Shown here piece after piece: positions 14,666 through 28,734 of a stretch of 64,000 nucleotides of DNA (within the stretch, counting starts at the first letter, position 1; the number at the start of each line of letters is the position of its first letter). The position numbers and the translations under genes are program-made. This DNA is from Rusavskia elegans (Eukaryota > Ascomycota > Lecanoromycetes > Teloschistales > Teloschistaceae). The notes under the pieces are model-generated. The model searched no databases and had not been told where the DNA came from. It worked only from the letters and a program-made list of their open reading frames with translations. Location: NCBI GenBank assembly GCA_011316305.1, contig SAUG01000106.1:124001-188000 (forward strand), read 5' to 3'.

Positions 14666-15077
14666 TGTAACGTTCTTGTACGTTAAAGAGTATTACGTTC
14701 GAGCCTAGCTACAGCCGTAGGCGTAGTCCGAGCTACTAAATAGTAAAAGAGTCCTAGCGTAGATTATCGTAACTAATCTCGTATAGCCGCGAAAATATAA
14801 TTATAATATTATAAAATATCTATATTACGGAAGTAATTAAAAAGAAAATAGTAATAATATATTTAATATATATATTAACGACTAACGAAAAAAGCTATCT
14901 AATAGAAATAAAAAGCGATATATATAATAAAAATAGCCGATAGTACCGATAGATAACTATCCGCTAAAAGTTTTTATTATAAAGATTAGCTATAGTAGCT
15001 ATAGGCGGCTATAGATAATTAGGCACGTTTATCTAGCTAATTTTCTAGCGTACCTCTATAGAATCGTAGATATAATA
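14666..15077 (-). repeat. LTR A3
   Basis: 412 bp. It keeps the original TGTAACG start, the least mutated of the four A LTR starts, and is preceded by CTTCC. Confidence 0.85.
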
Positions 15078-15823
15078 CAGCTTTTCTATATCGCTTTCTA
15101 TCTAGTTTTTCTATATACGGGATTTTTATAGTCCGGTTTTATCTCTTTTTTTAATTTTTCCTTTTTTAATATTTTTTATTATATATTCTCGAAGAAGTAA
15201 TTATTTAAAATTTTTCTATCGAATTTAGTTAAAGGATATTATTATATCTTTTCTTTATAGTTTTTATATTCGCGATTCTTTAAAAGAGTATAAGGTTAAA
15301 GTAGATAGTAATATTTATAGTAAATATACTCGGGTTTAGAAATTTTATAATTTTTTAATTTTTAGTACTATCTATATTATCCGCTTTATTCTTTTAATTA
15401 TTTCTATTTACTAATATCTATAGAGAAACGTTTTAAAAATAAAAAAAATAAGCTTCGGTCTAATATTAGGAATACTTTTAACGAGTATACTAAAGCGCGA
15501 TATTTAATCGAGTTTTTTCTAGATTCTAAAAAGAAAATTTATAATTAATACTTTATTTAGAAATCGGATTTCCGCCGATTTTTTAGAAAATAAAAACGTT
15601 TTATTATTTATTACCGCGCTTTAAATAAACGTAAAAGTAATTTTATTATTTAGAAGTAACGCGTATTATTTTATTTTAACGAATTTAACAATATAGTTAT
15701 ATTCTACTTTTTTATAGATTTTACGCTAACCGTATAATAGATATTTATTAATTTAATTCCAAGTTATAATTCGGTTAATTTAGATTAGTTTCTAAAGGAG
15801 TTCGATTCCTTTTAGCTTCTAAC

Positions 15824-16321
15824 TGTTATAAATACAGGCGGCGTGTTTTTGGAACCGCGATAGTACTTAGTATAATACTGGATTTCCTATTACGCCTCGA
15901 CAGATAGGTATATATAGAAAGGTCTTGGTGTTAGTATTAAAATATTTTAGTAGTTTTAGTAAATAAATACTATAAATATTCCAATTTTAGTAGTTTTAGT
16001 AGATTTAGTATGTAAGTATTATAAAATAGAATAGTTTTAGTAGTTTTAGTAAATAAATACTATGAAATAGAACTATTTTAGTTATTTTAGTTAATAAATA
16101 ATCTAAATTGCAGAGGATTTCATTTATCTATATAGATCCCGAGCTTAACGCCTTTATAGCTTATATTTATATTCTTAGTTACTACTATAAACTGCTCTAG
16201 TATTAAAACTAACTTATCTTTAATTAGTTTAAATCATTACCCGTTATACCTTCGTTTATAGATATATTAATAAATTTAACTAACCTTTAGAAATACTAGA
16301 CCCCTAGATAGCTCTATAATA
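15824..16321 (+). repeat. LTR of B2 (5' LTR, expanded)
   Basis: 498 bp, about 87 bp longer than its 3' partner because a short unit with the core AGTAGTTTTAGTAAATAAATA is repeated about four times (15,950-16,075) instead of about once. It still contains several CA and TG steps (e.g. 15,925-15,935; 16,108-16,120), so RIP was lighter here. Confidence 0.85.
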
Positions 16322-18124
16322 TTTTAAATACCTTTAGGATATCTATTTCAAGTTAATATTAAACCTTTATTTTAAGTAATTCCAGCTATATAGCTAAATA
16401 ATCCGAATATAAAAAAAAGAAAGTCCAGATAAGAGATAATAGTAAAGATAAAAATATTTCTTTTACTAACTAACGTTCTTATAATATTAAAGTTAATAAA
16501 CTCGATAAATACTATAGAGACCGTAATAAACTAGAAGACTAGCTCGTTTAATTAAATATATACTTCGTATTTTATTCTATACCCGAAGAGAAAAATACGT
16601 TCTTCGCTATATTCTATTTTCGAGGACGAGTCTAGTACTAGATAAAACCTTTCCTTTAATAATATATAGATAATAATAAAGATAATAAACTTATTTCTAT
16701 ATAGTTTATAAAATTTAAAAAAGCTATTTATAAAATCTTTAGAGTTTTAAAATCTAAACTATTAAATAATTTATTTAATATCTTTAGTAGAAGAACGTAG
16801 TATCTAACTATACCGTAAAATTTGAAAAATAGATACTACTAATAGAATAGAATAATAATATCCTATATATAATATTTAGATAAGAATTTAAAAAATAAAT
16901 AAAGAATAAACTTATATATAATAATCGAATATATAATATACTAGATAATCTAATAAATATATCTATCGATCTTAATAATAAACTATATAAACGAGATATA
17001 GAACAACGCTATAATAGTAGACTATAAAATAACGCGGGACGTTATTCGAAACGGCCCTATAGAAGATTATATTTAAATAAAAAATAATCCGGAGATAGTT
17101 ACTTTAAACTAATACTAATAGAACTGGACTCTATATAATAGCGATATAAAGGGAAAAGCTCTAGAAGTAGTAAAGGAAATAAAAATCCTAAGATATATTA
17201 TAACTATAGTAAACTAAACTACCTCGCGAAAGAATATCGATTAAATAAAGTATAATAATAATAGCTTAATACTATACTAAAAAAAGATTCTAAAAACTAG
17301 TAAAAAATAATTTTAGAAAATAATAATAGTAGCTCTAAACTCTAAAAAATCAGTTTAAATAAAGAATTTACGTTTATAGAAAACGATAAAATACTATAGG
17401 AAGTAACGATAAATAATATTTCGCTGCGAGTATTAATAGAACTAACTAGAAGGAAAGCTGCCTCTAAATAGATAACTATAATAAAAGACGTTTAATAAAT
17501 ATACCTTCAGGCCTATTATAATAAGGAAATAGTAAAGGAAGGATTTATAATAATTTATAAATAATTTAAAAACGGTTATAAAATATATATTAACGATAAG
17601 TACCTATAAAATAATTAGTAAAATCGAGAAGTAAAAGATATTATAGATATATTAGAGAAAAAACTAGAAAGTAACGCCTTTAAAAATAAAGTTATTTCTA
17701 AAATAAAATTATAATAAAAAAATATAATAATAGAAAACTAATATATACTATTTAGCTAGACTATCTACTATAATAATAACTATAGAATCTATAAACTAGA
17801 AAAAAAAAAGCCGGATAGTATCTATTAAAGCTATACCGATACGTTCCTATAATATCTATTAAAACTAGTTATTATAATATTTATAACTATTTCGGATATA
17901 TTATATATAGTAGATATAAATACTAGAAAGAATAGTAGAGAAAAATTAGAATCTTTAATTAGAAACTCTATAGATATATTTTATAAATAGATTATAAAAT
18001 CCAGAAATACTAAAACGTAAATAATAATTCGAAAAAAAATAAAATCTTATAATAATAAATATACTATAAACGTATAATTTTATAGTCTAAAAATAATAAC
18101 TACATTTAGCTAGCTACGTATTTA

Positions 18125-18277
18125 GTTAATTTGTTTTGGTTTTGGTGCCCGGTAAACCAGTGGTTCGGTGAGCAAATCAAACGTTGGTATACCAGCATTA
18201 AATACACGGTAGCAGAATTTGTACCCCAGTTCAGTTGACGCAAATAACGATTCTTTCCATGGAATTCTATTCAAATA
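18125..18277. mobile_element. 153-bp unmutated insertion with a 15-bp target-site duplication
   Basis: The 15-mer CTAGCTACGTATTTA occurs directly at 18,110-18,124 and 18,278-18,292. The 153 bp between them have normal composition with many CA and TG steps, in the middle of an RIP-destroyed element. The matching place in B3 (about 25,511-25,530) has no insert, so the empty site is visible in the same window. The ends are not inverted repeats. On the minus strand the 3' end is A-rich. A tRNA A-box-like stretch (CCAGTGGTT, 18,157-18,165) exists but no clear B box. A SINE-like or other reverse-transcribed RNA is the best guess. Confidence 0.75.
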
Positions 18278-20971
18278 CTAGCTACGTATTTATATTCGAA
18301 ATTAAAATAATTATCGAAACTAATAACAGACTATAGAAGGTTAAAATATTTATTAATTTAGATATAACCGCAAATTTTATATTAAAGAATTTAGCTAAAA
18401 AGAAAAAATTCCTTTAAACTAAAAAAAAGGATCTATATAATTTAATAGTTATAGATAGAAATAAAATACTAAATAGAAATAGAAAAGTTTTAAAAAAATA
18501 TTATTATTCTAAATAATAATTAATTAGTATTAAAAGAAACTTTAATTTAATATTATTTAGATAGCTAGCTACGAAATCGTATTTAGAATTCTTTAGTTAA
18601 AAAATTATAATCTAGTAATAGACTAGGAAAAAAAAATACTAAGTTATAAATAATATTTTTATATAGAAAGTATCTAGCCTATACTAAAGTAGCGATTTCG
18701 GATAGATAAAAAATAAAATATAAAATACGAATTTATAGCTTCGAAAAAAGATAACTAAAAATTATTTAGGTCCGATTTATTAGATACCGGCAGAAATTAG
18801 CTAGATTAATAAAATAAAGGTAGAAGGAAAAATTATAAATCTTTTAAGAACTCTATACTATTTAATAAAAAGTTAATAAAAAATCTATTAGAAAAGATTC
18901 TAGGAAAATATAAAAATTAGATAAATTTATTTTAAAAAAAGATAACTATAAAAATACGATCTAAAAATATACTATAGAATTATAAAGTTAGATTTAAATA
19001 AAATAAATAATCTATATTTAGATCTATCTATCTATTATTTATAACGGAGTTTAAAGTATTCCGTAAATAACTAGATAAAAATATAAAAAAGGAATTTATT
19101 AGGAAATCTTAATTACCGGTAGAATATCCGATTATTTTTATATCTAAAAAAGATAGAATATTCTATCTATATATTAATTACTAGAAACTAAATAATATTA
19201 TAATTAAAAACCGAAATCTACTACTAAATATTAGCGAACTTTAGAATAGACTTTCTAAAATAAAATATTTTATAAAATTCGACTTTCGAGGAATATATAA
19301 TCTTATATAAATAAAAACCGGAAAAGAATAGAAAATAGATTTTAATATATAGAATAATTACTATAAATATATAATTATATTATTTAGATTTATAAATATC
19401 CCGGTAATCTATTAGAATATAATTAATAATATATTTCAGAAATATCTAGATATATATATTATTATCTATTTCGATAATATTTTAGATTTTTAAAAAAATT
19501 TAAAGAATATAAATAATATATTAATAAAACTCCCGACTATTTTAGAAAAAGAAACTTACGCTTTAAACTAGAAAAGTATAAATTTTATAAAAATAAATTA
19601 ACTTTTTAGAATTAATTATAGAGTAAAATAGACTATATATCGATTTTAATAAACTAAAAACTATTATAGAATCGAAAATACTAATAAATATTAAAAAAAT
19701 CTAAAATTTCTTTAGATTTATAAACTATAATCGAAAGTTTATAAAAAACTATTCTAAAAAAGCTCTAGCTTTTATAGCTTTAATAAAAGACGCTACCGAA
19801 TAGTATTAGAGAAAGAAAAAATAGTAAATATTTAAAGATTTAAAAGGAAAATATATAAAAGATCCAGTATTTAAAATATTTAATTTAAAAAAACTCCTAA
19901 AATAAAAAACGGATTTATTAGATCCAGTTATAAATATATACTTTCTATAATAATATAATAGTAAATAATATTCGATAGTATATATATTAAGAAAATTATT
20001 ACTAGTAAAATAGAACTATAATATTTATATTAAAAAACTACTAGTTATAGTATTTATACTAGAACAATAGAAAATATATACTAAAAAATTACTAAAAATA
20101 ATAATTTTAATATACTATAAAAATCTTCTATATTTTATAATAATAAAATAATTTAATAGAAATAAATATAATAGTCTAAACTTCTCGATTAATATAAATT
20201 TAAAATCTACTAAATTCTAGATAAAAAAATTAGAAAAGTAGATATTTTAAATCGAAGAAGTAATTATATAAAAATAAAAAAGGTTTTTAATAATAGTATT
20301 TTTAAAGTTAATAAAAATAGATTACTATTAGTAAATTAATACGAAATAAATATAACGCTATATATATTTAAAAATAATTAAATATAGTTTTCTATCGAAA
20401 AAAAAAACAATAAATACTAGATAATAAAATCGATAAATATAATAAAAGTACTATAATAAGGTATTATAAAAATATCCAAATATAATAAAAATAATATAAC
20501 TTTTTTTATAATATTATTAGTTTTCTAATATAAAGTAATATATCGAAATATATATTAAAAAATATTTTAGTTATTAGTAAAATAAATATAATATATATAT
20601 TCGTTATAGTAAAATTTAGTTTTAGAAACTACCGGATTTATTATAAAAGGAAGTTATATTAGATTTTATTATTAAACTTTTAAAATCGAAAGACTTAATA
20701 ATAAATATAGAATACGATCCGATATTTATAATAGTAGATAGACTAATAAAATATTTCTATATAATTCTATTATAATAAAATTTTATAGTAGAATAACTTG
20801 GATTTATTATCCTAGATCGATTATTCCGATACTACGAACTACTAGTAATATTAATAAATAATAAAAACAAGCTCTTTATTTTAAACTATTAGAAGACCTT
20901 TATTCCTCTATTTAATAATAAATTAAAGATATTAATAGCTTTCTATCCGATAATAAATAGATAAACGGAAC

Positions 20972-21390
20972 TAGACTGACCGTCGGGTCGGATTTCGAAC
21001 CCGGGTTAACTAATCCGACCCGACTCGAATCGAGCTAAATAAAAATATAACCCGACCCGGCCGGATTTTAAACCCGGGTTAACTAACCCGATCCGACCCG
21101 CTAAAACGAGATTTTAACGCTAAACTCTAGTATAAAAATATAACTCTACTATAAAAATTATACCGGTTTATTTAAAAAAATTCTAATTAATTAATTACGT
21201 TAACTAGAAAGATTCTAGTAAATATAAAAATATTAATTTAATATATTACCTAGTAAATATATTTAATATATTAATAAATATAAGATAATATTATATTTAT
21301 AAGTTTTAGCGGATATTCGGATTCGATCCGTTAAAATCGGGTCGGATTTCCGATAGTTCGACGGAAACCCGACCCGAAATAGCCAGTCTA
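20972..21390. mobile_element. hAT-type non-autonomous MITE inside B2 integrase
   Basis: 419 bp. The ends form imperfect terminal inverted repeats (TAGACTG.. with subterminal GGGTCGG, mirrored at 21,340-21,390). Flanking 8-mers are AACGGAAC (20,964-20,971) and AATAGAAT (21,391-21,398), identical except for C to T and G to A changes. An 8-bp duplication and repeated GGGTCGG-type subterminal motifs are typical of the hAT superfamily. The interior is RIP-mutated and has no coding potential. The uninterrupted site is seen in B3 near 28,190-28,240. Confidence 0.72.
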
Positions 21391-21929
21391 AATAGAATAT
21401 ACAAACCAGACTTTAGAATAATATCTAAAGTATTATATTAATAACGGCTAAAATAATAAGATTTTACTTCTACTAATAGTATAATTAGTATTTATTATAA
21501 AGGAATTAAAAATAATAAAAGTAATACTATTTTATACCGATAATAGAAGAAATCCGATTTTATTTAAATATTTACTACTTTATAAGTTAGCGTAATTAGT
21601 AATCCAAAAAAATTAATATTTAGGAAAAAATCTATAAAAATATCTTTAAAATATAGAAATACTCGAATATTTACTAGAATAAAAAGCGAATAATAGTACT
21701 TTAGATAAAGAAAAGAGATAAAATATACCTTTTTATAAAGAATCTAAAAATAAGGATTCTAAATAAAAAATTTAACTATATTAAAGTCGGACTATTTTTA
21801 ATTAAAGAAATTAAAAGACTTTAGAACTTCGAGCTCGATTTATTTAATAATATTAAAAGATATCCGATATTCTATATATCTTTTTTAAAACTAGCCGACC
21901 CCGGAACGCTATTATAATAGACGTTTAAT

Positions 21930-22055
21930 TTCGAAATATAAAAAGAAAATACTTTTATAATCGAAAAAGTCCTATAATAGAAAGGTTAAAATTATTTAAT
22001 TAAATAAAAATATTACTCTATTTCGGAAAATATTTAGAAATCTAAAAAATATTTA
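21930..22055 (+). pseudogene. Chromodomain remnant of B2
   Basis: At the 3' end of the integrase region the plus strand reads an Ile-Ile-Glu-Lys-x-Leu start, then Tyr-Leu-Ile-Lys, then Ser-Glu-Asn, the order seen in the chromodomain of chromovirus integrases. Trp codons have become stops, as RIP predicts. The same block is clearer in B3. Confidence 0.6.
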
Positions 22056-22619
22056 GTAAACTACTAGAAGATTCTATAATAATTCTATTAAAAAAAACTA
22101 AAGAAATTATCGACTAGCTAGAATTACTAGATAGAATAATTTATTCGGAAGCAATATTAATAAAAGAATTTAGATTAATAAATAAAAACGAATCTATAGG
22201 ATTTTTTTTTATTTTAATTTTTTAATATTTTATAGCTTTCCGTTAATTATAATACGCTGCTCTTTTTTAATATAATCTAACTAATTAAACAGACGCTATT
22301 ACTTCGTATATATTTAATATAATTCTTTCTTTAACTTTTTATATTTATTTTTAAGACGACGCTAATATATAGTATCTAATAAAATAGGATTATAAAAATA
22401 AATTTATTTTATATATTTAATATATTTTTCGGAACCTTCGCCGATATAATATAATTTTCCTAACTAGAAATATTTCTAATAAAAATATATAGCTATAATA
22501 CTAATATCTAATAATAGGACTTTTCTATAATAATTTTTAGTTAAAAACTTTTTCCTTTTATCTATAAAAAAAAAGGGACGATAGTTTTTAAAAATAAAAA
22601 ATTTAAAAAAAAAACCTAA

Positions 22620-23030
22620 TATTATAAATAGAGACGGCGTATTTCTAGAAACGCGGTAGTATTTAGTATAATACTAGATTTTCTATTACGCTTTAATAGG
22701 CAGGTATATATAGAATGGTTTTAGTATTAATATTTAAAAGTATTTTAGTAGTTTTAGTAAATAAATACTATAAAATAGAGTTATTTTTGTTATTTTAGTT
22801 AATAAATAATCTAAATAGTTAAAAATTTTATTTATTTATATAGATTCTAAACTCGACGCTTTTATAGCTAATATTTAATTAATTAGGTTTCGCTATATAC
22901 CATTCTAGTATATAAATTAATTTATTCTTAATTAATTTTAATAATTACCCGTTATACCTTCGTTTATAGATATATTAATAAGTCCAATTAACCTTTAAAA
23001 AAAACCAGACCTCCAGATAGCTCTAAAATA
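22620..23030 (+). repeat. LTR of B2 (3' LTR)
   Basis: 411 bp, more heavily RIP-mutated and shorter than the 5' LTR at 15,824. It is preceded by an A-rich purine run that fits a polypurine tract. Confidence 0.82.
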
Positions 23031-23035
23031 CTAGT

Positions 23036-23228
23036 TTTAGTACGCGTATAAAAGAGTATTTAATTAAAGATTCCGTTATATTATATCTATTAGTTCTAAA
23101 TTAGATATTAATATTATAAATTATATTCGGATCTTTTAATATTTCCACTAACTTTTATTATTAGTAACTATTTTATTTTATAATAATAAAATTAGAAACT
23201 ATTTATCTTTTAGTAATATATTTACTAT
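23036..23228 (-). other. Island of A-element interior between B2 and B3
   Basis: About 190 bp of RIP-mutated sequence left between two nested Gypsy insertions. It belongs to the second family-A element. No domain is recognisable. Confidence 0.5.
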
Positions 23229-23233
23229 AGAGT

Positions 23234-23665
23234 TATTATGAACATACGCGGCGTGACTTCGGAAATACGGTAGTATTTAATATAATACTAAAACTTCTTA
23301 TTACGCCTAGATAGGCAGGACGGACTTAGTATTATTATCTTAATTATTTTAGTAAATAAGGTATCTAAAGAAAAGTCCCTTAGTTATTTTAGTAAATAAG
23401 GTACCTAAGAAAAAGTATCTTAGTTATTTTAGCAAGTAAAGTATCTAAGGAAAGAAAAATCTTATTATCTATATAGATTTTAAACTCGACGCCTTTATAG
23501 CTCGTATTTAATTTATTAGTTATTACTATATACTACTCTAGTAATTAGACTAACTTATTTTTATATTAACTTAAAATAATTATCTATTATACCTCCGTTT
23601 ATAGATATATTAATTAGTCTAACTAACCTTTAGAGATACTAGACCCCCTAGATAGCTCTATAATA
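23234..23665 (+). repeat. LTR of B3 (5' LTR)
   Basis: 432 bp, ends matching B1 and the partner at 29,435. It contains the three tandem ~40-bp units found in B1 (about 23,335-23,450). Confidence 0.88.
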
Positions 23666-26519
23666 CTTTAAATACCTTTAGAATATCTATCGCAGGTTAA
23701 TATTAAACCCCTACTTTAAGTAATTCTAGCTCTATAGTAAATAAGCCTAAATCTAAAAGTAAGAAAATCTAGATAAAAAATAATAATAGTAATAAAGAGG
23801 TTAGTATTTCTACTATCTAACCTCGTTTATATAGTATTAAAGTTAATAAACCTAATAAATACTATAGAAATTATAATAAATTAAAAGACTGGTTTATATA
23901 AATAGAAATATACTTCATATTCTATCCTATACCTAAAAAAAAAAAGACTTTCTTTACTATATTATATCTTTAAGGCCGAGCCTAGTACTAGATAAAACCT
24001 ATCCTTTAATAATATATAGATAACAACGAGGATAATAATAATATCTTTATAAAGTTTATAAAATTTAAAAAAGCTATTCGAAAGGTTTTTAGAATTTCTA
24101 ATAAAGTTTTAACTACTAAATACTTTATTTAGAATCTTTAGTAGAAAACTATAGTATCGGAGTATACTATAAAGTTTAAAGAATAGTTACTATTAATAGA
24201 ATAGAATAATAATATCTTATATATAATATACCGATAAAAATTTAAAGAAAAAATAAAAAATAAATTTATATATAATAGTCGAGTATATAAAATATTAGAT
24301 AATCTAATCGAGATATCTATCGACCTCGATAATAAGCTATATAAAAAAGATATAGAAAAACGCTATAATAGAAGACTATAAAATAATACGGGATATTATT
24401 CTAGAAAGCTATATAGAAAATAGTTACTAAATAAAAGAATCGGAAATAGCTACTATAGACCTATATCTATAGAACTAGACTCGATATAATAGTAATATAA
24501 AGGGAAGAACTCTAGAAATAGTAGAAGGAATAAAAATCCTAAAATATACTATAACTATAGTAAACTAGGCTATTTTATAAGAGAGTATTAATTAAATAAA
24601 ATATAGTAACGACAGTTTAATACTACGCTAAAAAAAGAATCTAAAAACTAATAAGAAATAATTTTAGAAAATAATAATAGTAGCTCTAAATTTTAGGAAG
24701 CTAGTTCGGATAAAGAATTTATATTTATAGAAAATAATAAAATATTATAGGAAGTTATAATAAATAATACTTCCCTATAAATATTAATAGAACCTAGTTT
24801 AATATAGAAAAAGTTCTTCGGAAATTATAAAATCGGATATATTTTTAAATAAATATATATTTTAAAAGAAATATAATTTATTATTATAAATAGACTAAAA
24901 ATTCCTTACCTAAAAATAATATACGATAAAAATCTAATAAAGAAAGGATTTATAGTAATCTATAAAAGATTTAAAAATATTTATAAAATATATATTAATA
25001 ATAAATATTTCTAGAATAACTAGTAGGATTAAAAAATAAGTAATATTATTAATATATTAAAAAAAGAAATAGGAAGTAATACTTCTAAAGATAAAATTAT
25101 TTCTAAACCGATATTATAATATAAAAGAGTAATAATAGAAGATTAATATATACTATTTAACTAGACCGCCTGCTATAATAATAACTATATAGTTTATAAA
25201 TTAGAAAAATAAAGAGCTAGGTAATATCTATTAAAACTATACTAATAGGCTTTTATAATACCTATTAAAATCGGAAATTATAATATTTATAACTATTCCG
25301 GATATATTATATATAGTAGATATAAATACTAGAAGAAATAGTAAAAAAGAAATAGAATCTTTAATTAGAATCTCTATAGATATATTTTATAAGTAAAATA
25401 TAAAGAGTAGAAATATAAAAATATTAAAGATATTTTAATAAAAGATAAAATCTTATAATAATAGGTATATAATAAATATATAATCTAATAATTTAAAAAA
25501 AATAACTAAATTTAGCTAGCTATATATATATACTCGAGATTAAAATAATTATTAATACTAATAATAGACTATAGAAGATTAAAGTATTTATTAATTTAGG
25601 TATAACCGGAAATTTTATATTAAAAGAATTAATTAAAAGGAAAGAATTTCTTTAAACTAAAAAAAAAGACCTATATAACTTAATAGTTATTAATAGAAAT
25701 AAAATACTAAATAGAGATAGAAAGGTTATAAAAAAACGATATTATTTTAAATAATAATTAACTAGTACTAAAAGAAATTCTAATTTAATATTATTTAGAT
25801 AGCTAGCTATAATATTATATTTAAAATATCTTAGTTAAAAGATTATAATCTAGTAGTAGACTAGAAAAAAAGAATATTTAACTTTAAATAATACTTTTAT
25901 ATAGGGAATATCTAGCCTATACTAAAATAGTATTCCCGGATAGATAAAAAGTAGAATAAAAAGCGCGAATTTATAACTTTAAAGAAAGATAATTAAAAAC
26001 TATTTAGGTCCGATTTATTAGATACCGGCAGAAGTTAGCTAGATTAGTAAAATAGAAATAGAAAGGAAAATTATAAACCTTTTAAAAACCCTATATTATT
26101 TAATAAAATATTAAAGGAAAACCTATTAAAAAAGGTTCTAGGTAAATATAAGAAATAGATAAACTTATTTCGGGAAGAGGTAACTATAAAAGTACTATCT
26201 AAATATTAAATATAGGATTATAAAATTAGGTTTAAACCAGATAAGTAACCTATATTTAGATCTATCTATCTACTATCTATAATAGAGCTCGAAATACTCT
26301 ATAAATACCTAGATAAAAATATAAAAAAGAGATTTATTAGAAAATTTTAATTATTAGTAGGATACCCGATTCTTTTTATATTTAAAAAAGACGGAATATT
26401 CCGTTTATATATCGATTATCGGAAGCTAAATAATATTATAATTAAGAATCGATATTTACTACTAAATATTAGTAAATTTTAGGATAGACTCTCTAGAGCG
26501 AGATATTTTACTAAACTCG

Positions 26520-26765
26520 ACCTTTAAAGAATATATAATTTTATTCGGATAAAAGCCGGAAAAAAATAGAAAATAGCTTTCCGAATATAATATAGTTACT
26601 ATAAATATATAGTTATACTATTTAAATTTATAAACGCTCCAGTAATTTATTAGAATATAATTAATAACGCGTTTAAAGAATATCTAGATATATTTATTAT
26701 TACCTACCTCGATAATATTCTAGTTTTTTCTAAGATATTCGAAGAATATATATAATATATTAGTA
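26520..26765 (+). pseudogene. Reverse transcriptase remnant of B3
   Basis: The plus strand reads Arg-Ile-Tyr-Asn-x-Ile-Arg-Ile-Lys-Ala-Gly-Lys and, about 60 codons later, Tyr-Leu-Asp-Asn-Ile-Leu-Val-Phe-Ser. These match conserved blocks of Gypsy reverse transcriptase in order and spacing. The second catalytic Asp is Asn, a G to A change expected from RIP on the other strand, and Trp codons read as stops. Confidence 0.75.
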
Positions 26766-28734
26766 AAATTCTTAAATATCTAAAAGGAAAAGATTTATAT
26801 TTTAAACTAAAAAAGTATAAATTCTATAAAGAAAAGGTTAATTTCCTAGAATTTATTATAGGATAAAACGGGCTATATATTAATTCTAGTAAACTAAAAG
26901 CTATTATAGAATAGAAGATACTAGTAAATATTAAAGAAGTTTAAAACTTCTTCGGATTTATAAACTATAACTAAAAGTTTATAAAAAACTATTCTAAAAA
27001 GGCTCTAGCCTTTATAGCTTTAATAAAAGAAACTAATAAATAGTAATAGAGAAAAAGAAAATAGTAAACTTTTAAAAATTTTAAAAAAAAATATATTAAA
27101 GACCTAGTTTTTAAAATATTCGATTTAATAAAACTATTATAAATAGAAATAGATTTATTAGATCTAGCTATAAATATATATCTTCTATAGTAATATAATA
27201 GTAAATAGTATCCGATAGTATATATATCTAGAAAATTATCGCTAATAAAATAAAACTACGATATCTATAATAAAGAACTATTAATTATAGTAGCTATACT
27301 AGAATAGTAGAAAGTATATACTAAAAGATTACTAAAATTAACTATTTTTATAGACTATAAGAACCTACTATACTTTATAATAATAAAGTAATTTAATAGA
27401 AAATAAATACGATAGTCTAAACTTTTCGGTTAATATTAATTTAAAATATATTATATTCTAGGTAAAGAAAATAGAAAAGTAGATATTTTAAGTCGAAAAA
27501 GTAATTATATAAAAATAAAAGAGATTTTAATAATAGTATTTTTAAAGTTAATAAAGATAGATTACTATTAGTAAATTAGTATAAGTTAAATATAACGCTA
27601 TATATACTAAAAAATAACTAGAAATAATTTTCTATTAAAAAAAGAAAACTCTATATATTAGATAATAAAATCGATAATTATATTAAAGAGTACTATAATA
27701 GAATACTATAAAGATATCTAGGTATAATAAAAATAATATAACTTTTATAATAATATTACTAGTTTCCTAATATAAAGCAATATATTAAAATATATATTAA
27801 GAAATACTTTAGTTATTAATAAAATAAATATAATATATATACTCGTTATAAAACGATTTAATATTAGAACCTACCGGATTTACTATAGAAGGAAGTTATA
27901 TTAAACTTTATTATTAAACTCCTAAAATTAAAAGACCCGATAATAAATATAAAATATAATTTAATATTTAATATAGTCGATAGATTTATAAAATATATTT
28001 ATATAATCCTATTATAAAAAGATTTTATAGTAGAATAATTTAGATTTATTATCCTAGATCGATTATTTCGATACTATAGACTACTAGAAATATTAATAAA
28101 TAATAGAAATAAACTCTTTACTTTAAACTATTAAAAAACCTTTATCTTTCTATTTAGTATTAAACTAAAAATATTAATAGCTTTCTATCCGATAATAGAT
28201 AAATAGATAGAATATACTAATTAGACGTTTAAATAATATCTAAAGTACTATATTAATAATATTTAGAATAATTAGATTTCGCTTTTACTAATAATATAAT
28301 TAGTACTTAATATAAAGGAATTAAGTACTATTAAAAAAATACCGTTCTATATTAATTATAGAAAGATACTAAATTTATTTAGATAATTATTTCTATATAA
28401 ATTAGCAGAATTAGTAATCTAAAGAGTCGATATTTAGAAAAGAATCTATAAAAATATTCTAAAGATATAAAAATATTTAAATAACTATTAAAATAAAAAA
28501 CAAAAAATAGTATTTTAGTTAAAGAAGAGGGATAAAGTATATCTTCTTATAAAAAATTTAAAAATAAGAATTCTAAGTAAGAAGCTAGACTATATTAAAG
28601 TCGGACTATTTTTAATTAAGTAGGTTAAAAGACTTTAGAATTTCGAATTTAATTTATTTAAAGATACTAGAATATATCCGGTATTCTATATATCTTTTTT
28701 AGAACTAGCTGACCCCGGAACGCTATTATAATAG

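Larger units (their letters stand above)
15824..23030 (+). mobile_element. Gypsy chromovirus-type element B2, carrying two secondary insertions
   Basis: 7,207 bp with unequal LTRs (498 and 411 bp). The flanking 5-mers CTAAC and CTAGT differ only by changes RIP could make to one original target (CTAGC). In order on the plus strand are a gag zinc-knuckle remnant (~17,870-17,925), the aspartic protease region (~18,340-18,400), reverse transcriptase (~19,250-19,500), RNase H, integrase (split by the hAT-type insert) and a chromodomain remnant (~21,930-22,050). Without the 153-bp and 419-bp inserts and their duplications it would be about 6.6 kb, matching B1 and B3. All frames are broken by RIP stops. 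Confidence 0.88.
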
